Positions 11,387-21,162 of a DNA stretch of 64,000 bases are shown one piece after another. The DNA comes from Takakia lepidozioides (taxonomy: Eukaryota; Streptophyta; Takakiopsida; Takakiales; Takakiaceae). How positions within the stretch are numbered: position 1 is the stretch's first letter; the number at the start of each line of letters is the position of its first letter. Both the position numbers and the translations under genes were made by a program. The stretch covers positions 27,509,053 to 27,573,052 of the forward strand of contig CM060732.1 of assembly GCA_030704615.1 (NCBI GenBank), written 5' to 3'. Below the pieces are notes generated by a model that ran no database searches, had not been told where the DNA came from, and saw nothing but the letters and a program-made list of their open reading frames with translations.

Positions 11387-11490
11387 GCTTAGGGTTTGGG
11401 GTGGTCAACAAAGGCTTGCAAAGGTAACAAAAAGTAGAAAAAATACTGGAAAAAGACACAGTAAATTTTAAGGGGGACCAGTTCGGACCC
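11387..11490 (-). promoter_or_regulatory. Primase upstream region with telo-box (repeat copy 2)
   Basis: On the minus strand AAACCCTAA (11,389-11,397) ends two bases before the primase ATG. Telo-boxes near transcription starts are common in plant genes expressed in cycling cells, including replication genes. The ~100 bp segment is the one duplicated at 983-1,087. Confidence 0.6.
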
Positions 11491-11969
11491 AAATACAAAT
11501 GCAATGGAAACCAAGACAAATGCATACAAAGTGCGCCTATCGTGCCTAAAGGGATGCTATAAGACTATTATGTCTTATGCAAGGACTCCCGCCCTCACGA
11601 GATAAGGTTCTCTAATTGAAGAATGAGGCACTTTCGCTCCAACCGTAAGCTTTTTTATGTTTGCTTCTCCTTGTTTAGCGACAAAAAAAATTGCTCACTA
11701 TGGGCAAGCATGCGCTCAAGGCACTCACAAACATAGGGTCAAGTCTCACCCCCTAGTTGGAAAACTTATATGCCCCACCTTAAAAAAGAAGTTCGTACCT
11801 CTAAGGAAGAAGATGTTAGCTATTTCATGAGCATGAGCGGCATGAGCGTAGTAGCAAGACAATATGAGCATAAGTACAAATTCTTCCGCTCATGCGAATT
11901 CCGAGCGACATCTGCAAAAATGGCGCCGAATTTCGCGGTAATAGGTTCCGCAATCGGAGAAATTTACGA

Positions 11970-12008
11970 CGTATTTCGACATCTATTTCGACATCTATTT
12001 CGACATCA
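11970..12008 (+). repeat. 12-bp tandem repeat
   Basis: TTTCGACATCTA is repeated about three times at the 3' edge of the SWIM-type fragment, where it extends the reading frame with a D-V-E-I pattern on the minus strand. Confidence 0.6.
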
Positions 12009-13140
12009 ACCTCTTCAGGTAAATGTAATACAAATGCTTGCACGGATAATACTTTGAACCCTTCTTTGCTTCCATCACGAGAAGTCCGTACAATTGCAAG
12101 TCGGCTCCACTCCAATTGTAATTGTGTATACATCGTCGCGTACAGCTGAGCCCGCCGTTGCCATCCGATAAACACGTCCAAGGCCGGGTGGGGGTACGTC
12201 CACGGAGCTCTGAATAGTGCAAGCCATCCCAAGAGCATTGGCAATCCGAGTCTCATTCAACTTGTTGGGAAGGTGTCGTCTTTTCACTCTTCCGAATCGC
12301 ATTGTGGGATGTGCAGAATTGTCCAATCCGTCTCTACTGGACCGAGCAGTCTGCAATGGCTGGGTCTGAGGAACTGGAAATGTGTGGCCGGGACGTCTTT
12401 GCGTTGCACCATTCGAAATCTTGCTGCAGAAAGAGCATCCGCCTCATTCTGAAAGAGATTGCAACCCGGTGCAACATGCCAGACGCCCGGAGGCTCTGGT
12501 ATTCCCTGAATCTCGTACTTGGGCTTGTCAAATACACAGGTCATTATGTCGTGCTTACAGAACCAAAACGTCCGCGTTGTTGCGTGAGCAAATGTGAGAG
12601 TAAAAAATCTACCACTGAAACAAGGTGCAGGTACAACACCGTGTGGGTTCCTCCGAATCATCTCACCACAACGTGCTCTCATATCCACCTGGATGGCGCA
12701 GCACTTCCCACGAAATGTTGGCAATGTCCTTGCAATTCTCCACTGTGACTCCGACACTCTTGTCTCTACAATGGGTATGTTGTACTGCGTTACAATAGAT
12801 GGCTCGTTATGTTCCCCGGACATGTGCCATGTGCTCAAAGGAGATGACGATCTTGAATGTGCAGGACTTGCGGTGCTCGACGAGACCTCCTCGGGCAATA
12901 TCACGGGACCACGAGGGAGCGTTCGAATATTCTTGTCAGCTCGCCATGAATCCTCTTCTCCGTCAGATGCCTCATCAAGTCTTCGTCTTACTGGAGGGGT
13001 GTGAACATCTCCTTCCAAGTGTTGGCCTCTTCGAAGCAATGGCATGTCCCGAAGGCCCCTATCGCAAGGCTGCCGCCCACTTCCGAGGATTCTTCGATCT
13101 GGAGGCAGTCCGCATCAGCATTTCTTGCCTGTCCGGCCCC
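11995..13140 (-). pseudogene. SWIM zinc-finger, transposase-like C-terminal fragment (decayed)
   Basis: On the minus strand, 13,045-12,284 encodes a 253-codon frame whose middle matches the C-terminal part of the intact gene at 52.3-53.5 kb in order: W.I.RT.P, AI....C, F.G.F, FWFC..D...CV, then PP..W. Shifted frames continue with GLGRVYR (PGYGRIY in the intact gene), PTCNC and, after another shift, YPCKHLYYIYLK, which completes a SWIM pattern (CxC...CxH). At least two frameshifts and the loss of the N-terminal two-thirds make this a dead fragment. Known: SWIM fingers occur at the C-terminus of many Mutator-like transposases and derived plant proteins. Confidence 0.7.
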
Positions 13141-13573
13141 AAGTTTAGGGTTTAGGGTTTAGAGAAGTGCAAAGGAAGGAAACTAAAGAACAACATTATT
13201 TTGATACTTTGACTTCGAAAGTGGAGTTTCTCCAGCAATCTTGATTGAACTGTGTGTTGGTTTTTTCTTGCCTATGCAGTCTTCATCCTGTCAACGAGGT
13301 TTCCTGTATTTACTGATTGCAATCCACATGGCCAAGTACTTGTTAGTAGAAAGTCAACCTCACACTCTCAAAGACTCGCCTGAATTTGATATTTTTTCGA
13401 TTCAATTTTTTTTTGAACTGGATATGTGTGCTTATATGGAACGTCCAGGGTATCTACTAGGGCTCTTGCATCCTGTATCTTACTCAGCTCGATGACTCCA
13501 GGAACGGCTACCATCCCTTATCAACCGTTTAGGCATTTTTGCGCCTAATATGAACATTGCTCTTAGAAGTCGT

Positions 13574-13591
13574 CACTAGTAGAAAAATGGG
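13574..13591 (+). repeat. Possible lone CACTA terminal sequence
   Basis: CACTAGTAGAAAAATGGG is very like the terminal inverted repeat start of plant CACTA (En/Spm) elements. I found no partner end and no transposase next to it, so it is at best a remnant. Confidence 0.35.
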
Positions 13592-14390
13592 AAGCAACAC
13601 GTAGTTCTGGGACTAACAATGAACCTAACAACCAACATTTAGCGCAATGGTAAAGGCAAATCACATGTTAGATGTCGCAAATGTGATTACCTTCCCATGA
13701 TCAAAAGGCAATAGCCATTCGGAGTTAAGTAGCACCATAAGACTTTAAGTGATCTAGTTGTTTCGCCATGGCATTCACATTATTAATAATGAATTGAACA
13801 TCTAGCTAGTGGAAGTCCAATGTCATGGATACTCGTTGAAGACTAATAAGGTTAAAGGCCTAGAACTTGAATGTTGAGCTAGTGGTACAAAGTACTGCTA
13901 CAAAGCTACTGATATGCTCTTGTTAACTTGAAAACTTATGCATAATTAAAGAGGGGGCCAAAGAAAAGAGAGCAAAGGTACTGGATGTGCCAAAAATGAA
14001 ATAGAGATGGTCAGCCAGTGGTCAATCTGAGATATCTAATACGATTTGTGCCAGTACTCATTTGCAGACAAGGGAAAAATTGAATAACCTTTAAGTAATG
14101 AAAATTTCTGACGACAACTTTGTAAAGCTGGAGTGTATTACTTTTTGGGGATTTTCTATTCTATCAGCTATCAGCCATCAGTCATCAACCTCAATGTGAC
14201 GTGGATGCGGAAACGGCGGCTACGTGGCAATATAATATTTTTCTCGGGCTGCCCGTAATTGTATGCTTGGATTTGTGAGAAACAATAATGAAAAATGACA
14301 CGGGATTGTACTGACACGCCACCTTTGGCTGTCGAAGGTGGAGGCTGAGCGGGAGAACATAAAGGTAAAAACGAAATAAACGGATGTCGG

Positions 14391-14425
<35 letters not shown>
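14391..14425 (+). repeat. Poly(A) run, 35 bp
   Basis: Uninterrupted adenines. It could be the tail of a retroposed sequence, but no retroelement 3' end is recognisable upstream. Confidence 0.6.
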
Positions 14426-14427
<2 letters not shown>

Positions 14428-15950
14428 CAATATGATATATGGACTTCTAACGTGGAAGAATTTTGCATGTTTTTTAGCCATTTTAATCTCTAGCTTGGAT
14501 TATCGTATGCTATGGAAATGTCCAGGGATGCTGGTGAAAAATATATATATTTGTTGGACCTAAGTTGAACGAAGGTGGCTCTTCTGTCCTTGTACAAGGT
14601 ATTTTTTGCTTTTTGGAATGTGATCTTATTATCAATTTCAAACTCTAAAATTTAATTTTTTCCGGGCAGGTTCATTGGGCAGATTGAAATGTTCTTGTTC
14701 ACCTTCGTTGACCTTCGTCACTGATGGAATTGCGTTGGTAACTGACAGAATATGAGCTCTCTTACTTTCGGGTTTCCATTGAGGGTGAGCCTAACGCCCT
14801 GGCCCTATCAAGATGTTATTGCTAGGCAACAACAGAAGATCATGGATTACAATAAAATGACTAATCATGAGGCTCTCTTTGCACTCGACCTCTTGATCCA
14901 TAGACTTCAGATTTTAAGAAGTGTGCAACGAGGGACATAACAGGGATCCAATAAGGGTTGATACATGGTTTACAGATGTAGCCACCAGCTAAAATGATGA
15001 TTGTGGCATAACTTTCTAGGATTGTATGGTATGAAGGATGGTTGGACAATGATGTACGTTGTAGCACAATGCTTAGGTGCAAGACATCAACTTTATTGAG
15101 GGTTACCTACATAAGCATGCATTTCTATGGACTACAATGTTGCTTTCACATAGATCTTAGTTTAATCATTCTGATTGAAAGTCTTTGCACCTTGATGAGA
15201 CCATCACAGTTGTATAAGTTATTTATAATTAGAGAGGTAAAAATATAGTAATTTGATCCAGGTTCATGATTTGAATATCCATAGAAGTGTCTTTTGGAAA
15301 GCTTGAAATATAAACTATAGCTAGATTTGGGATCAATAAACATTTCAATTATATGTGCTCAAGAAGGCTATTGTGCCAATAGTCTTGTCTCGCTACATAT
15401 TGCGATAATCATCACAGGCGCGCCCATAGGAGAGCCTCATGTGTGAGGGGCCCGGGAGGTGGGTGCGCAAGGCCATTGCCGGACCAGGAGTGTTGGGTAG
15501 CGGGGCCCAAGGCTCCGAATACACAGTCCCGGGGGTGCGGGCTGGCGTAAGAAGAAAGCTCAAGGGGGCATGTAAGTGGGCTAGAGTAGTATGAGTGGGT
15601 AAGCTGGAATGTAGAGATGAGGAATTTGAGGATGTCGAAGGGTATAGTGCTATGGGTATATGCTTGAGCTAGTTTATCAGGGGTGTGGGGTTTTTTCGTG
15701 GGGGTATCGCGTAAGTATCAGTCAACAAGTCAGCAGACCTCACTGGCGAAGTCTTGTTTTGGGGGCTGTAACAGGATGGTGTCAGTTGAGGAAGCGTCAT
15801 ATCTATTCCAGAGCCAGGCGGCCTAACATTAGAGATAGGGCCAGTGAAGTGACCATTCAGTGTATAGATATGGGATGTCAGACACCTAGGCCATATAATG
15901 GGGGAGATTTGGTTAATATCTTTGTCGGGGTTGCATTCAGAGATATGTAT

Positions 15951-16700
15951 ATGGGTGAATGCAGGGTTGACTGGACCAAAATGGACGTTACCAACACAGT
16001 TTTAGATGACTACAACTGATTGTGTCATCAATTGAATTTGAATTACTCATTAAAACCAGAAAAAATATATGTCAGTGGATTCCTAGCTTCAATACGCACC
16101 CATAGCAACTCTCCAATCATGAATCCAATAAGAAATGACTCCGCTATGGACTTTTGAACACCGTCATTGTGGACTATTACCGCAATGAATGGAATTACAA
16201 TGGACTCAAGTTCTCATATGTACCATTGGTGAATTCCACTGAAATTTGGATATAAGGTGGCCATTTTGGTCCACATCATAGGTGTGGTTTGAAGTGGCAA
16301 AATCATTTGTCATTTGACTCATATGGACTAATATATGTAAAAAACAATAGACGTTTTTTGAAAAGTCCATAGCTCATCTTGTTTTTTGGATTTTGGGAGT
16401 CATTTTTTTTCTAGAGGTATAAAAACCTATAATCTTCAATGGCTAGGTGGCATATTGAATTTTTTTTGTAAACTCTAATTTTTAGTTTTTCATAATTTAT
16501 CTAAATAAAAGACTAAAATATTTAATAAATTATATCTTTAATATTTGGGATAGGACTCTTTACTAAATATCTTCAGTATACCATTATCTATCACTAAAAA
16601 AATATTTTGGATAGTATCCTCAACTTTTGTTTTTTTGGTCATGGACTTTCATGGAACAGGATCTGCCGTATTTGGTCCACTCAACCTTGCAACTGCCCAT
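15951..16700. mobile_element. ~750-bp non-autonomous TIR element, copy 1
   Basis: Ends form imperfect inverted repeats of about 35 bp. The left end reads ATGGGTGAATGCAGGGTTGA, then CTGGACCAAA. The right end read from the other strand gives ATGGGCAGTTGCAAGGTTGA, then GTGGACCAAA. It interrupts the inverted LINE between segments that are adjacent in LINE copy II. The interior is AT-rich and without coding capacity. The right half recurs at 48,115-48,469. Superfamily unknown; I could not settle the target duplication. Confidence 0.6.
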
Positions 16701-17039
16701 ATGAATATGTGGAGCGTTTAGGGGGGTGCAAATGTATCGAGCGTCGATTGGTTGGGTTTGATAAACATGATGTTGGTGGGTGAGCGCTAAGTAATTGGTG
16801 TTAGTTGTTCTGTAGAAGGTGATAAGGAGGTTACGGTTGTGAATAAGGTCGCAATCATCATGGGACCCAAAGAGGTCGTCTTCGATCTGCCAGGTGTTAT
16901 CAGTTGCAGGGAAACCCGCCCATTTACATAGGTAATATGTGTCAACACAAGTGGCGCCGTATACGTCAAGAGAGGTTTGAGTCTTGATGCCGAGAATAGC
17001 TTCAATGACAAAGGCCTCGGGGTGGTTGGGGTTGGCTAG

Positions 17040-17190
17040 GCAGGGGGAAAGATGGGGGGTAGGGGGGTTTAGAGGGTGGGGGGGAAGTTGCTCATGGCAA
17101 TTAACGGGGACAGGGGGGGGGGGGGGGGGAGAAGCGGGGGAGGGGGTTGGGAGTCGGGGAGAGGGAGCTTCGGAGAGTTATGGAAGGCCG
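17040..17190 (+). repeat. G-rich low-complexity stretch
   Basis: Runs of G (including one of about 17) correspond on the minus strand to the Pro/Ser-rich linker that precedes the LINE chromodomain. Part of the LINE, not a separate gene. Confidence 0.5.
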
Positions 17191-17849
17191 TAAGCTGTTG
17201 TAGTATTGAGGGGGCTAGGGCCGTTTTGAATTATGGGAGGAGGTCTTGCTTGTTATGGGGGAAGAGTAGGCATGGTAGGTCACAGTCGAGGGTGCACAAG
17301 GCTGTCTGGTGACAAAATAAAGATCGGAGATGAAGCATGTATCTACATGTTTTGATGGTAGCACGGGAGTGTTTCAGGGTAAATTGGTTTGGAGTAAGCA
17401 GCCGGTTCCCCGTGGCAGTTGTGAGCTGGGTGAGAGTAGTAATATGACGTGCCTTAAAGTAGGCAAGGACAAGTTTCCTTTCACGGGGGTGACTGGTTTC
17501 AAATTGAGTGAAGAATGGGCTGCTGAGCCATGCCCGTTCAAGTTGAGATATGGAGTTGGGGTATCCGGGGAGGTCGGTTTGAATGCTGATTTTCAATTGT
17601 CGTAGGATAAATAACGTGCGGGCGGTGGGGGAGTGGAGGCAGGATTGGGAGTGGAGAGGTGGGAGGGAGTATAAGCCATTATATTTATACGCTATGTGTT
17701 TAAAGAGTCATCGGAAGATTAGTCCGAGGCGGCCTGGGTCGTTAAGGGCCTCTATAAGTTGGGAGCTGAGGGTGTGAGCGTATGAGATGATTAGAGGGCT
17801 AGAACCGATCCCAAAACTATCCTGGGGGAGTTCTTATGTGGCCAGAACT

Positions 17850-19440
17850 CATAACATGAAAAAACAACCAGATAGGCAGCGGGTCTCCAAGAAATGAACC
17901 TGCATTGCATGAGACATAGGGAAAACAGTCCAAACATCTACAACTTCCTCCAGAAGTAATACCGTTAGCCGCTATTGAACCCAACCATCTTCGCTACACA
18001 CACACCCTACTATTCCCAAAATACCTCTGCCACAAGGAAACTACTCTGACCCTAATTCTGTTTGTCTAAGCTACCTCATGCCCCCCCATACCCTCCGACT
18101 TCCCCGCTCATCTCAATCGTCTACTTTCCGATACCCATAGCATGTTACTCACGCCATACTCACCTCCACCCACATGCAACCCCACCGCTAGACTACCCAT
18201 TAAGCTAAATGCATGGACCTTAGCGCCCCCCCACCCCAGCCCCACCCATACTATCTCCCACAACGCCCCCCCCCCCCCCCCGGTTCACCTTGGGCCCACT
18301 TCCCCAAAATACCCCTCCCTCCACTCATACTACACAGACGGCTCCCAATCTGGCTCTCGCGCCGGATACGGCGTCTACCATGCCACTACTAACAATGGTA
18401 CCGCACATCGTCTCCCAGGCCCCGCGACCATACTCCGCTCCAAACATATGGCCATTTTTTAGGCTCTGTCAAACTGGCCTCGTTCCCACCCCCATCCTAT
18501 ACATTCACAGATAGCCTAAATTCTCTCTTTATACTTCGCAACCACTTGGCTTGCCCCTCCTCCCACCTCCACCACCCCGATCGAAACCTTATCATTATCA
18601 ACCTAGCCATAATTTCCATCAATAAACCTTTTCATCTTCTCAAAGTTCGTTCACACATAGGTATCCACGGCAACGAGGAGGTTGACCTCCTCGCCCAACC
18701 AGGTGCCTCCCAACCTACAGTTGAACCCTTGGATGACCCCATACACATCGCTCATACTCACCCATTTTGGCTCATACACCCAGTCCCTGATCCCCTAGCG
18801 CCCAGGCCAATCCGTAATCTTCTGACTACCCTGACCAAATAAGCCAATAAACAGGCCTCTACCTCTCTCAGCCATACCAAACTGCATATCCAAAAGTGGA
18901 CCCTCTCCGATGTACTCCACCATAAACTCTCCAACCACTCCCGGCACACCAAAGCTGTATCAGACGCTCAAATACGACAAACCCTTAAATTCCGATACGC
19001 CCAGTACATGGGCTATCAACGCAAACACATCTTCTGGCCAGCCATATACCCCTCACCAAACTGCCCTCTGTGCTCCCACATCCACGCCACACGTGATACC
19101 TAGCTCCACCTGCTTAGCCAATGCCCCCACCCCGTCATTCATGGGCTTCGTATTGCACGACACAACCACGTTGTATGGCACATCCACAAACTCCTACAAC
19201 GACGTAATGAAACTAGATGGTTCTCCCTCATCAATGCGGGCACCTACCAAGGTCGGCCCCAAACCACACGATACCTACGTGGCTACTCCCCTGTATATGT
19301 CGCCCCCACACATCATGTACATGCTCTTCCCGCCTCTGTCCGGATATCCTCGTAGTCCATGGGCTCCCCATCAATGCTCCACCACCCTCTGCTCCATCTC
19401 CCGCCATTACCATACACTTTTTAGAATTCATATTTTGCAA
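17850..19440 (+). pseudogene. Chromodomain LINE, copy I, sense 3' segment (RNase H and zinc knuckle)
   Basis: Plus-strand frames encode a RNase H domain: YYTDGSQSGSRAGYG with the first Asp (about 18,330), RLPGPATILR.. HMAIF, and LKVRSHIGIHGNEEVDLLA (about 18,640-18,700) with the final His, Asn-Glu and Asp. These are followed by QIRQTLKFRYAQYMGY and a Cys-rich knuckle CPLCSHIHATRDT..LHLLSQC near 19,065-19,125. Stops (such as TAG at 18,460) and frame changes show it is dead. RNase H removes the RNA template during LINE insertion. Compared with LINE copy II it extends further 3'. Confidence 0.75.
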
Positions 19441-19862
19441 TGACCGCTTCCCCAGCTCCTCCATCCTCGAAAAACGCCAAAAATATGCACCACTCATTTT
19501 TGCTATCGGCCGGACGGGATGAGCCACAGGCCCCCTCACTGTCATCACTACCGGCACCAAAGGGGGTATCCACAATGCCAGCATCTCTGAACTTCAAAAT
19601 AACTTTAATCTTCCCATCATCTCCATCCATAAATGCTTCAAAGCTATACACCTCACGGCCCTCCGTTCTCTCACTGCTATCATCACCAACAAAAGACAGC
19701 TCGAAACAAACCGTGTTCTTGCCTCCTAGATACATATACATGGATACCCGGCAGGCACCCATGGGGCCTCCCCTTGGGTATGACACCGTACCGTCTCTAC
19801 CAGATACCACTCCCCCCGACTGGTTAACCGGTGTCCCCTGGACACCGGTTATTTTTACATAG
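19440..19862. other. Unrecognised open region next to the LINE 3' end
   Basis: Both strands are open for about 140-150 codons. The minus-strand frame (19,873-19,421) looks more protein-like, with Gly, Asp and Glu-rich segments and FELSFVGDDS, but I recognise no domain. It could be the 3' part of LINE copy I or a neighbouring fragment. Confidence 0.3.
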
Positions 19863-19941
19863 CCTTGGCCCACCCCTGAAAATGGGCAGTAGCTGCAAGG
19901 CGAAGTGGCTCTTAGTTACGCCGGCCTCGGCCGGAGTCTTC

Positions 19942-19961
19942 TCTCTCTCTCTCTCTCTCTC
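19942..19961 (+). repeat. (CT)n microsatellite
   Basis: About ten CT dinucleotides. Confidence 0.8.
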
Positions 19962-20069
19962 TTCAAGGCATCATCGAGCTTCGAGCACCTCAACTATTAA
20001 GCGAACTTGGTGGCTCTTGCAAGTTTCGAGTGAGCCTTCGGTGTATACGGATTTTTTTACAAACGTATC

Positions 20070-20808
20070 TTAACTGGTCATACCGGGTTTCCACCACCGC
20101 TGCTTCAAAACTACAAGTTGATTGGGCGCAAGGGACCTTGATGGCCCAAAGGGTAGCATATTACCTGGTTAAATTATTATATAACATTCCACCTGAGCTA
20201 GTTGTGAACACGGACCCAACAGGGGTGCACATCGTTCCTGTAGGAGGTGAAAGGACATGGGAGACTAAGGGTTCTAAGCACATTCATGTGATAGGCCAAG
20301 ATGACAAAAGACAGATTACTGCAGTTGTTTCATCTGTAGCTACAGGAAAGTGTCTACCGTTATAAGTGATTTCAATGGAACCACAACTCGTTCACTTCCA
20401 CCTGCAACTCTTGGTCAAAAGTAATGTCTAGCCGCTGGTTTTCATTTCACCAATACTCAAAATCATTGGTCTACCATACAGACTTGCAAGCAGTTTGTGG
20501 ACATGATCTTATTGCCATACTACGAATCACAATGCAAAGAACTTGGCCTACCCAATGGACAGAAGATGATATGGCTCATCGATTGCTGGTCAGTACATAC
20601 TAGTATTGAGTTTAGAGACATGGTGAAGGAATATCCTCAAATATATCTATTGTACGTCCCTGCTAATTGTACCGACGTCTTGCAGCCAATAGATGTGGTC
20701 ATTCAAAGGCCTTTCAAGAATGCATTCAAGAGAGAGTTCAATGGATGGACCTGCAACGTAATCAAGTCAAAGCTTGTGAATTTCCTAAGGTTGATCTCCG
20801 TCTTGTGA
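20070..20808 (+). pseudogene. pogo/Tigger-like DDE_1 transposase, broken
   Basis: Two frames give the DDE core of the pogo/jerky group. The first (to 20,365) has AQRVAYYLVKLLYNIPPELV, then NTDPTGVH with the first catalytic Asp, GGERTWETKGSKH and the strand ITAVVSS. The second (20,497-20,808) has MILLPYYESQC, then MIWLIDCWSVHTS with the second Asp, and PANCTDVLQPID with the third Asp. Frame changes between 20,365 and 20,497 and an early end (20,808) disable it. No N-terminal helix-turn-helix or CENP-B-like DNA-binding part is visible upstream. A downstream frame (20,941-21,162), rich in Glu and Ser, may be its tail. Confidence 0.8.
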
Positions 20809-21162
20809 CACTGAAATAGCACCTACCCTGTTGGTTGTACAACGCATGGAACCACATCACACGTGGACGAGAGTGTGAAGAAAGGTTGGAAGAAGATAGG
20901 TCTGGACAGGGCATTCAATAGTGACTTCTAGATCGCAGCTATGGAGCCTATACTTGTTCAATCTTTATTCAAGTCTCATCCAAGTCCAGAAGACCAAATT
21001 GAAGATCATTACAACAACAATCAAGACGTGCATGAAGCAAATCCTTGTGAAACTACTGAGATTGTGATGCTCAAATATGTGGAGGAATCAACCAGCGCCA
21101 AACCAATCAGCATCCCAAGCTCTGAAGATGTTAAAGATGAATTAGCAACAAGCTTGGAATAA

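Larger units (their letters stand above)
13160..15395. other. AT-rich stretch, no gene recognised
   Basis: About 2.2 kb. It holds a possible lone CACTA terminus (13,574), a 35-bp adenine run (14,391-14,425) and short unrecognised frames (up to 96 codons). The frames across the adenine run are low-complexity artefacts. Confidence 0.5.
15400..17822 (-). pseudogene. Chromodomain LINE, copy I, inverted 5' segment
   Basis: Minus-strand sequence matches the plus-strand LINE at 48,930-50,640 piece by piece: IISYA at the right edge; KISIQT, then RLLTPNQFTLKHSRATIKT (17,600-17,230); a Pro/Ser-rich stretch; a chromodomain at 17,010-16,862 (VIEAILGIKTQTSLD, YLCKWAGFPATDNTW); and then, beyond an inserted element (15,951-16,700), the PPKQDFA and DTPTKKP segment to about 15,400. 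Frameshifts and stops break it throughout. It lies next to the sense-oriented 3' part (17,850 onward), and together they cover the LINE almost without gap or overlap. Confidence 0.75.

Noticed and set aside
14191-14481. Frames of 82-96 codons with a run of phenylalanines
   Set aside because: The phenylalanine run is the 35-bp adenine tract read from the other strand; no conserved motif.
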